From: Candidatus Nealsoniibacteriota bacterium
GTDB lineage: Bacteria > Patescibacteriota > Minisyncoccia > Minisyncoccales > MHMH01
Assembly (NCBI GenBank): GCA_016186525.1
Contig: JACPLM010000061.1
Location: 1 to 13,068, forward strand
Direction of reading: 5' to 3'
DNA length: 13,068 bases
Shown here: positions 6,817-11,410 of the stretch, piece by piece
Layout of the letters: every line of letters starts with the position of its first letter
How positions within the stretch are numbered: position 1 is the stretch's first letter
Notes under the pieces: model-generated
Seen by the model: only the letters and a program-made list of their open reading frames with translations
Told to the model about the DNA's origin: nothing
Databases searched by the model: none
Translations under genes and position numbers: made by a program

Positions 6817-8012
6817 ACCCCGAATTTATTACAAAAATTGAGGGGCATGGGGCTCTTCATATTGATTGGAAGAAAAATAATGTCCAGCTTAATGTTTTGG
6901 AGGGGGAGCGTCTTTTTGAAGGCATCCTGGTTGGCAGAACGGCTGAAGAGTCCCACTGGATAACTCCTCGGATTTGCGGCGTTTGTCCGGTAGCCCACCA
7001 TTTAGCTTCGGCAAAAGCAGCCGAAGATGCTTTTGGGATTATTCCGGCTCAAAGCACCGGTCTTTTGAGGGATTTGATGCTGGCTGGCCAGCTGATTCAA
7101 AGCCATGTTCTCCATCTTTTTTTCCTGGCCTTGCCTGATTATTTGGGCATAGATAAAGGGACGGAGTTGAGCAAAAAAAATCCAGCTTTGTTCAAAACGG
7201 CGCTGTCTCTTAAGGAAATATCAGATGAAATAGTTTTTTGCGTCGGCGGAAGAAATATTCATCCCATGACCACAACTATCGGAGGATTTTTAAAGGTTCC
7301 CGCAAAAAAATCTCTTGAAAAGCTTTTAGGTAAAGTAAAGATTGCAGAGAAAGCCGCCAAAAAGACCATGGAGCTTTTTTCTTCACTTGCTTATCCTGAA
7401 TTAGATGTTGATTTGGAATTCGTTGCCCAGAAAGGCGATTTCATTCTTTCCACAGGGGACGTTAAGAGGTCTTTAATTAAAGATTACAAGCAAGATCTGC
7501 AAGAAGAGGTAAGGCAATATTCTTCAGCCAAATTCGCAAAATATAAAAAAAGGGAAGTTTTAGCCGGCGCTTTGGCAAGAATTGCGCTTTACGATGAATA
7601 CGGCAGGGAATATAAAGATAAACTTAATTTCAGAAATCCGTTTTATAATAATTTAGCTCAAGCCATCGAAATTTATCATCTTACTAAAACCAGCCAAGAT
7701 ATTATTGATAGATTGTTAAAAACCGAGCTTGATCTGACAATCAAAAAGCCAAATCTCGAAGCTTCTTTGAGGGGGATAGGGGCGCTTGAAGCTCCCCGGG
7801 GCGGCCTTTATCATGAATTGCACCTTGATTCCAACGGCATTATCACTTATGCTAATATTCTTACACCTACGGTTCAGAATTTGAGTTCAATTGAAAAAAG
7901 CGCTCGGGCTTTGCTCGAGCAAACAGAAAAGTTTGCGCAAAAAAAGCGCGAGCGGTTGCTGGAGATGCTGGTTCGGGCTTACGACCCCTGCATTACTTGC
8001 GCAGTTCACTGA
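6813..8012 (+). CDS. hydA: Group 3b [NiFe]-hydrogenase large (alpha) subunit, encoded without C-terminal maturation peptide
   Basis: A 399-residue catalytic subunit that holds the Ni-Fe site and oxidises or forms H2. The first motif is RICGVCPVAHH (C55 and C58) with the upstream EGHG. The second is DPCITCAVH with C393 and C396. These four Cys bind Ni/Fe. The protein ends exactly at the His of DPCxxCxxH. Most large subunits have a short tail after this His, which a HyaD/FrxA-type protease removes after nickel insertion. None is encoded here (CAC then TGA at 8010-8012), so the protein appears to be made in mature form. The gene starts in an ATGA overlap with hydD. Its last 20 bases overlap hypC on the other strand. 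Confidence 0.95.
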   Translation: MNPEFITKIEGHGALHIDWKKNNVQLNVLEGERLFEGILVGRTAEESHWITPRICGVCPVAHHLASAKAAEDAFGIIPAQSTGLLRDLMLAGQLIQSHVLHLFFLALPDYLGIDKGTELSKKNPALFKTALSLKEISDEIVFCVGGRNIHPMTTTIGGFLKVPAKKSLEKLLGKVKIAEKAAKKTMELFSSLAYPELDVDLEFVAQKGDFILSTGDVKRSLIKDYKQDLQEEVRQYSSAKFAKYKKREVLAGALARIALYDEYGREYKDKLNFRNPFYNNLAQAIEIYHLTKTSQDIIDRLLKTELDLTIKKPNLEASLRGIGALEAPRGGLYHELHLDSNGIITYANILTPTVQNLSSIEKSARALLEQTEKFAQKKRERLLEMLVRAYDPCITCAVH

Positions 8013-8205
8013 TCATTTTAAGAATCTTTTTGGCGCTGGATTTTGAAATTTTATTAATAGCCAGTTCTTGGGCAGCTATTATAAAATCTCCAACTTTGAC
8101 GTTTTTTAATAAGCTTAAATCAACTTGGTGCCGATGATTTTCGGCTTTTGTCCAAGCTGTTTTCCCTTTAATTTTTACGATTTCTTGCGGTATGGCCAAG
8201 CACAT
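7993..8205 (-). CDS. hypC: [NiFe]-hydrogenase assembly chaperone HypC/HupF
   Basis: A 70-residue HypC-family protein that works with HypD in loading the Fe(CN)2CO centre and holds the large-subunit precursor in the cytosol. It begins MCLAIP with the essential Cys2. VKIKGKTA (10-17) and LLKNVKVGDFIIAAQELAINKI (32-53 region) form the small beta barrel, followed by a C-terminal helix. It is near the short end of the family range. It lies convergent to hydA and overlaps its last 20 bases, including the codons for the CxxC of DPCITC. Such opposite orientation is unusual for hypC. No hypA, B, D, E or F is in the window, so the other factors must lie elsewhere. Its promoter must lie in or beside the divergent thioredoxin gene 21 bp away. 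Confidence 0.93.
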   Translation of the reverse strand: MCLAIPQEIVKIKGKTAWTKAENHRHQVDLSLLKNVKVGDFIIAAQELAINKISKSSAKKILKMISELRK

Positions 8206-8211
8206 AATTTC

Positions 8212-8219
8212 TAATATTA
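8212..8219. promoter_or_regulatory. Palindromic TAATATTA between divergent hypC and thioredoxin-CcdA genes
   Basis: The 21-bp divergent gap holds TAATATTA, which reads as a -10-like box on both strands. On the plus strand TAATAT ends 9 nt before the ATG at 8227. No good -35 was found on either side, so this is a weak call. Confidence 0.3.
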
Positions 8220-8226
8220 ATGATAG

Positions 8227-9378
8227 ATGAAAAAAATTATTTTTACAATTTTTGTCTGCGGTTTGCTATTGGGAGGTTTTAATTTTGCCTCGGCGCATGG
8301 AGTCGAGGTAAATTTTTTTTACAGCCCGACCTGCCCGCATTGCGCCAAAGAAAAAGCATTCCTTGGAGATTTGGGAGAAAAATACCCTGAAGTGGAAATA
8401 AACCAATACGATGTTATCAATAGTCGGGAAAATCAGGAACTTTTAAAGAGTTTTTACGAAAAGTATGATGTCCCTAAGTCTCTTCAGGGGCTGGTTCCGG
8501 CTACCTTCACTCCTACTAAATATTTTATTGGATTTGATAATAAAATCGCAAAAGATATAGAAGGTTGCCTAAAGGAATGCTTGGCAGCGGGCTCGGAAGA
8601 ATTTTCTCTGGCCAATACTTCAATAATTGATAAAACTTTTAAAATTCCTCTTTTGGGCGAGATGGAATTAAGTAATTTTTCTTTTCCTATAATGGCGGTT
8701 GTTTTGGGCGCATTGGACGGCTTTAATGTTTGCTCCCTGGGAGCTTTAATTTTGATTCTTAGCTTGGTTATGGTTTTTCATTCCAGGAAAAAGATTTTGC
8801 TTTTTGGCCTGGTTTTTATTCTAACCACAGCCGCAGTTTACGGGACACTGATTTTCTTTTGGTATAAGCTTTTTGAGGCAGTTGCTCCCTATCTAAAGAT
8901 AATGAACGGCTTAATAGGAGTTTTTGGCATAGCCGGGGGAATTTACTTTTTCAGGCAGTTTTGGAAGTCGAGAAAAAGTTGCCCGACTTGCGAATCGGAT
9001 TCAGGGTCGAAAATATCCTCAAAATTTCTGCCTAAATTGCAGAGTTTATTGAAAAATCCATCGTCAATCTTTTTGGCAATTGGGGCAGTTTTTGCTTTCG
9101 CCTTCATATTAACCGTTGTGGAATTTCCCTGTTCGGCCGTTGTCCCTGTGGCTTTCGCCGCTGTTTTAGCGAAAGCCGGACTATCTCCGTCGCTTTACAT
9201 TTTATATATCGCGCTTTTCGTCTTATTCTACCTGCTCGACGAGATAATCGTATTTCTTTTCGCTGTTTTTACCAGCAGAATTTGGTTGAGCTCTCCGAAA
9301 TTCCTTAAGTGGATAATTCTTATAGAAGCCGTTATCTTGTTTTCTTTCGGCTTTTATTACTTATTATCTTTAATATAA
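8227..9378 (+). CDS. Exported thioredoxin domain fused to CcdA/DsbD-like membrane thiol-redox domain
   Basis: A 383-residue membrane protein likely to carry reducing power across the membrane to extracytoplasmic thiols. Residues 1-23 form a signal peptide ending ASA. Residues 25-130 are a thioredoxin fold with CPHC (C36-C39) and a likely cis-Pro in FTPTKYF. C114 and C118 are extra. From 152 on, about six membrane segments follow the CcdA plan, with one Cys in each half (C169 in NVCSLGA, C302 in FPCSAVVPV), the expected redox pair. A second CxxC (CPTC, 252-255) lies in the loop between the halves. The fusion puts the periplasmic acceptor and the transmembrane donor in one chain, a compact DsbD-like layout. 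It is divergent from hypC; a direct link to the hydrogenase is not implied. Confidence 0.88.
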   Translation: MKKIIFTIFVCGLLLGGFNFASAHGVEVNFFYSPTCPHCAKEKAFLGDLGEKYPEVEINQYDVINSRENQELLKSFYEKYDVPKSLQGLVPATFTPTKYFIGFDNKIAKDIEGCLKECLAAGSEEFSLANTSIIDKTFKIPLLGEMELSNFSFPIMAVVLGALDGFNVCSLGALILILSLVMVFHSRKKILLFGLVFILTTAAVYGTLIFFWYKLFEAVAPYLKIMNGLIGVFGIAGGIYFFRQFWKSRKSCPTCESDSGSKISSKFLPKLQSLLKNPSSIFLAIGAVFAFAFILTVVEFPCSAVVPVAFAAVLAKAGLSPSLYILYIALFVLFYLLDEIIVFLFAVFTSRIWLSSPKFLKWIILIEAVILFSFGFYYLLSLI

Positions 9379-9384
9379 TATAAT
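9374..9384 (+). promoter_or_regulatory. Overlapping TATAAT boxes downstream of the thioredoxin-CcdA gene
   Basis: TATAAT occurs at 9374-9379 and again at 9379-9384, at the stop of the preceding gene and just before a tiny ATG frame at 9390. No matching -35 is obvious. It may drive the micro-ORF or the zinc-ribbon gene at 9521. Confidence 0.35.
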
Positions 9385-9389
9385 AATGT

Positions 9390-9431
9390 ATGTGCAAAAC
9401 TTGCGCCAAACATAACCCAAAGAAAAAATAA
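9390..9431 (+). CDS. Possible 13-residue CxxC micro-ORF
   Basis: The frame encodes MCKTCAKHNPKKK, with a CxxC, one His and a basic tail. It lies 5 nt after a TATAAT box, the spacing seen for other probable leaderless genes here. A CxxC in so short a frame, next to a thiol-redox gene and a zinc-ribbon gene, is suggestive but may be chance. There is no Shine-Dalgarno. Confidence 0.25.
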   Translation: MCKTCAKHNPKKK

Positions 9432-9432
9432 C

Positions 9433-9461
9433 TTGTATTCTTGAGCCGCTTAAGCTAAAAT
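9433..9461 (+). promoter_or_regulatory. Weak candidate promoter for the zinc-ribbon gene
   Basis: TTGTAT (9433-9438) and TAAAAT (9456-9461) are separated by 17 nt, about 60 nt before the ATG at 9521. The -35 matches only 3 of 6 consensus bases. The leader also holds a 7-bp inverted repeat (GAAAATC 9469-9475, GATTTTC 9485-9491). Confidence 0.35.
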
Positions 9462-9520
9462 AAGGGCGGAAAATCAAAAAGGTCGATTTTCATTTATATC
9501 AAATAAATTTTGTTTCTATT

Positions 9521-9679
9521 ATGGCAGAAGCTTATTGCGTTAAATGCAAAGCGAAAAGAGAAATGTCTGGCGCCAAAGAAGTGGAAATGAACGGAAAGGG
9601 CGGAGTTAAAAGAAGGGCCATGACCGGCACTTGCCCGAAATGTTCGACCAAGATGTTCAGAATCATGGGCAAGGCATAA
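9521..9679 (+). CDS. Small zinc-ribbon protein, DUF5679 type
   Basis: A 52-residue protein beginning MAEAYCVKCKAKREM, with a second cysteine pair in TGTCPKCSTKMFRI. The two CxxC pairs (C6/C9 and C38/C41) should bind one zinc in a ribbon fold. The sequence closely matches what I recall of DUF5679, small proteins frequent in Patescibacteria and of unknown function. The basic middle part (KGGVKRRAM) would suit nucleic-acid binding, but that is inference. No Shine-Dalgarno is visible before the ATG. The gene stands alone and ends 24 nt before a strong terminator, so it is a monocistronic unit. Its short length makes it easy to miss. Confidence 0.88.
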   Translation: MAEAYCVKCKAKREMSGAKEVEMNGKGGVKRRAMTGTCPKCSTKMFRIMGKA

Positions 9680-9703
9680 AACGAAGATTTCTAGAAGTTT
9701 TTG

Positions 9704-9741
9704 AAAAGCCGCCCGACCCGAAAGGGTATAGGGCGGCTTTT
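9704..9741 (+). terminator. Intrinsic terminator after the zinc-ribbon gene
   Basis: AAAAGCCGCCC (9704-9714) pairs with GGGCGGCTTTT (9731-9741), an 11-bp stem. The 16-nt loop holds a mini-hairpin CCC-GAAA-GGG with a GNRA tetraloop. The A/T ends may let it work in both directions. Confidence 0.9.
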
Positions 9742-9747
9742 GGTTTA

Positions 9748-9773
9748 GAAAAAGCACCTCGCATGGAGGCGCT
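9748..9773 (-). terminator. Intrinsic terminator of the minus-strand lipoprotein gene
   Basis: On the minus strand AGCGCCTC, loop CATGC, GAGGTGCT (one G-T wobble) is followed by a T5 run (plus-strand A5 at 9749-9753). It lies about 30 nt beyond the stop of the lipoprotein gene, back to back with the plus-strand terminator. Confidence 0.75.
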
Positions 9774-9801
9774 TAAAGAGCAAATTGATTTTATATATTT
9801 T

Positions 9802-10437
9802 TTAATACACAACGTCTCTCTGTAGAAACGTTTTCAGCTTTGTTATTGGCATCAATCCAATTACCATGGGTGGCTCTGCCAGGCTTTTCCAATTTTCTAT
9901 AATAGGATTTTCTCCCTTCATCTCTTTCGATAAAACCATTAATTTTAATATATCCAATTTATTTTTTTTCATTTCAAACCATATATTTACGCCATGAGAA
10001 TCGATTAACCTGATTTCCACGTAGTTGAAGTCAGTAGAGATAAATCTCGCCGTGTAAGCGAAGAGCTGTCTTAAGATTACTCCAACATCATTAAAATATT
10101 TCTGGTCTGTATTGGCATAAACTACGAGAGCATACTGTTTAAGGGCCCCCTCATTATTAAAAAGTTGGGGATTTGGATTACCATAGACCATTAAATGAAA
10201 TATCAGAATTCCGTCGCTATCATCATAAAGATAAGAAATCCTGGAAAATCCCTCGGTCTGTTTGTTAAGAATGGCTTGTAGGGAATCTAATTTTTCTATT
10301 ACTGTATTACCATTAATCTCTTTAGGATTAATTTCGTAACTGATAACTTTTTCATATTTCTTTCCACCGCAAGCGCTAAGCAGTGTGGTCTGCGCAAGAA
10401 GTAGGGTTATTATTCCTATTAATGCTATTCCTTTCAT
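9802..10437 (-). CDS. Putative lipoprotein, unknown function
   Basis: A 211-residue protein with a lipoprotein signal: MKGIALIG, a hydrophobic core, and the lipobox LLSAC with C23 as the lipidated residue, followed by GGKKYEK. The mature part (~189 residues) looks like a mixed alpha/beta domain with many Tyr and Asn and no cysteines after C23. No catalytic motif was recognised and I cannot assign a family. It would be anchored to the outer face of the membrane. The start ATG has AGAGGGG about 5 nt upstream. A promoter (10478-10506) and a terminator (9748-9773) make it a single-gene unit. The signal peptide is clear; the function is open. Confidence 0.8.
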   Translation of the reverse strand: MKGIALIGIITLLLAQTTLLSACGGKKYEKVISYEINPKEINGNTVIEKLDSLQAILNKQTEGFSRISYLYDDSDGILIFHLMVYGNPNPQLFNNEGALKQYALVVYANTDQKYFNDVGVILRQLFAYTARFISTDFNYVEIRLIDSHGVNIWFEMKKNKLDILKLMVLSKEMKGENPIIENWKSLAEPPMVIGLMPITKLKTFLQRDVVY

Positions 10438-10477
10438 TTTTTCCCCTCTTTTTTAAGGTACATTGGCGCAACGAAGT

Positions 10478-10506
10478 ATCCTACGCCTATTCAATAATTT
10501 CGTCAA
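10478..10506 (-). promoter_or_regulatory. Promoter of the lipoprotein gene
   Basis: On the minus strand, TTGACG (10501-10506) and TAGGAT (10478-10483) are separated by 17 nt, about 40 nt before the ATG. The -35 matches 5 of 6 consensus bases and the -10 matches 4 of 6. Confidence 0.6.
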
Positions 10507-10555
10507 GTTTTAGTTCCTACATTCTAATATGAAGCAAAAACCTATTTAGGATTGG

Positions 10556-10574
10556 TAGGATGTCGGACATCCTA
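10556..10574. repeat. Perfect 9-bp inverted repeat with one-base centre
   Basis: TAGGATGTC and GACATCCTA flank a single G at 10565. There is no T run, so it is not a terminator. It may be an operator-like site or a short palindromic element. Related AGGAT words occur just upstream. Confidence 0.8.
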
Positions 10575-10587
10575 TCATCCTGTCATG

Positions 10588-10622
10588 CCCCGCCTTGGCG
10601 GGGTGGGAGGGGGTGATAAGGG
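10588..10622. repeat. GC-rich hairpin overlapping a G-quadruplex motif
   Basis: CCCCGCC-TT-GGCGGGG (10588-10603) is a perfect 7-bp stem. Its G side continues into G4-T-G3-A-G5-TGATAA-G3 (10600-10622), a canonical four-run quadruplex pattern on the plus strand. This is out of keeping with the AT-rich surroundings. Confidence 0.7.
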
Positions 10623-10629
10623 TGGAATG

Positions 10630-10657
10630 AAAAAGCTCGGGTTTTTTAGGCCCGAGC
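10630..10657 (-). terminator. Intrinsic terminator of the HicB-like gene
   Basis: On the minus strand GCTCGGG (10651-10657), a 9-nt loop, CCCGAGC (10635-10641), then T5. Much of the stem precedes or overlaps the very end of the gene (stop at 10646-10648), so the stem begins inside the last codons. Confidence 0.8.
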
Positions 10658-10897
10658 CTTATTGTTGCTACGCCAAGTTTTGTATAGCTGGGGTTCTTCC
10701 TCCCTTAGGACCTCCAGCCAACTTCTTAAAGCGTTTTGAATGTTTTCTTTAATTTCATCCAGAGTTTCTCCCTGGGCCATACAGCCTTTGCAGCCAATGA
10801 CTTCCGCAAAATAACCGCCTTCATCGCATTGGATTATATTTGCCAAAAAAACTTCTTTATTCAATTTAAACTCGAAATCCTCAACTGCTTGTTCCAA
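10646..10897 (-). CDS. HicB-like (UPF0150-type) antitoxin-fold protein, solitary
   Basis: About 83 residues with the HicB-like core: CDEGGYFAEVIGCKGCMAQG followed by ETLDEIKENIQNAL, the strand-helix pattern of the partial RNase H-like fold seen in HicB antitoxins. The start is taken as TTG at 10897 because AGGAGG (10904-10909) lies 6 nt before it. The in-frame ATG at 10930 lies inside the -10 box and so would not be in the mRNA. No HicA toxin (small dsRNA-binding fold) is seen on either side, and there is no DNA-binding tail. It may therefore be an orphan HicB-like protein rather than half of a toxin-antitoxin pair. The C-terminus is short and basic. Confidence 0.8.
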   Translation of the reverse strand: MEQAVEDFEFKLNKEVFLANIIQCDEGGYFAEVIGCKGCMAQGETLDEIKENIQNALRSWLEVLREEEPQLYKTWRSNNKARA

Positions 10898-10903
10898 ACT
10901 ATA

Positions 10904-10909
10904 CCTCCT
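10904..10909 (-). promoter_or_regulatory. Shine-Dalgarno site that decides the HicB-like start
   Basis: Perfect AGGAGG on the minus strand, 6 nt before TTG at 10897. No other start codon in frame is at a suitable distance. Confidence 0.8.
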
Positions 10910-10928
10910 GTAAATTTCGTAACATTTC

Positions 10929-10957
10929 ATTATGTATCCGTTCGCTAGATTTGTCAA
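10929..10957 (-). promoter_or_regulatory. Promoter of the HicB-like gene
   Basis: On the minus strand, TTGACA (10952-10957) and CATAAT (10929-10934) are separated by 17 nt: a perfect -35 and a 5-of-6 -10. The -10 includes the first two bases of the in-frame ATG at 10930. Confidence 0.8.
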
Positions 10958-11018
10958 GTTTTTGCGGGTGTGTTTTCGTACAGGGGCGATGTTTTTGTGA
11001 GGCGAGGGTGGCAGTTGC

Positions 11019-11048
11019 TTGACAGTAATTTTATCAAAAAGGTACAAT
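11019..11048 (+). promoter_or_regulatory. Promoter of the coiled-coil gene
   Basis: TTGACA (11019-11024), 18-nt spacer, TACAAT (11043-11048). A start point near 11055 would give a leader of about 15 nt before the ATG at 11070, with no Shine-Dalgarno. Confidence 0.8.
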
Positions 11049-11069
11049 TAAAATAGATTAAGATAAATT

Positions 11070-11333
11070 ATGAAAAAGAAATTAGGCCCAAATTTCATAT
11101 TAAAAGACATAGAAAAATTACTTGCCCAGCAAACGGTTATTATTCTTAGTGCGGTTGATGAAAAATTAGAGCAAACGAAAAAAGAATTTAAGCAGGAAAT
11201 TAACGGGCTTAGAATAAGCGTTGATAAATTCGTAGGATTTTATACAAAACAAGATCAAGAATTTACGGTTATGAAAGAACACATGAAAAGATTAGAGGCG
11301 AGGTTGGAAAAATTAGAAGCAAAACAAGCATAA
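11070..11333 (+). CDS. Small coiled-coil protein, unknown function
   Basis: An 87-residue, charged protein. The first 30 residues (FILKDIEKLLAQQTVIIL) are amphipathic, and the rest is a helix with heptad-like spacing (KLEQTKKEFKQEI, then MKRLEARLEKLEAKQA at the end). This predicts a coiled coil and an oligomer. It has no signal peptide or clear membrane segment. Similar short coiled-coil proteins are, as I recall, common in Patescibacteria and lack known function. It has its own strong promoter and terminator, so it forms a single-gene unit. I cannot name a family with confidence. Confidence 0.75.
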   Translation: MKKKLGPNFILKDIEKLLAQQTVIILSAVDEKLEQTKKEFKQEINGLRISVDKFVGFYTKQDQEFTVMKEHMKRLEARLEKLEAKQA

Positions 11334-11349
11334 ACGAGTTTATTATCTT

Positions 11350-11372
11350 AAACAGCTAGACCAGCTGTTTTT
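11350..11372 (+). terminator. Intrinsic terminator after the coiled-coil gene
   Basis: AAACAGCT (11350-11357), loop AGACC, AGCTGTTT (11363-11370), with the T run continuing to 11372. It lies 17 nt after the stop codon. Confidence 0.8.
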
Positions 11373-11397
11373 GTGTTAGAAAAATTATGTGTTAAAT

Positions 11398-11403
11398 TAT
11401 AAT
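11398..11403 (+). promoter_or_regulatory. -10 box of the MBL hydrolase gene
   Basis: A perfect TATAAT ends 7 nt before the ATG at 11411, with no Shine-Dalgarno, so a leaderless transcript is likely. The -35 is weak (TTAGAA at 11376-11381, 16-nt spacer). Confidence 0.6.
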
Positions 11404-11410
11404 CAAATCA

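Noticed and set aside
8010..8021. TGA at the end of hydA as recoded Gly or selenocysteine
   Set aside because: Read-through meets TAA after three codons and gives no hydrophobic tail. Other genes here end normally at TGA, and no SECIS-like hairpin is obvious.
9494..9757. 87-codon minus-strand frame
   Set aside because: It is the antisense of the zinc-ribbon gene and its terminator, with no recognisable motif or ribosome site.
9631..9825. 64-codon plus-strand frame
   Set aside because: It starts inside the zinc-ribbon gene in another frame and reads through two back-to-back terminators.
10552..10752. 66-codon plus-strand frame through the G-rich region
   Set aside because: It is composed of hairpin, quadruplex and terminator sequence and antisense of the HicB-like gene; no protein-like features.
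10931..11047. N-terminal extension of the HicB-like frame on the minus strand
   Set aside because: A TTGACA/CATAAT promoter lies within it and the added residues show no family likeness.
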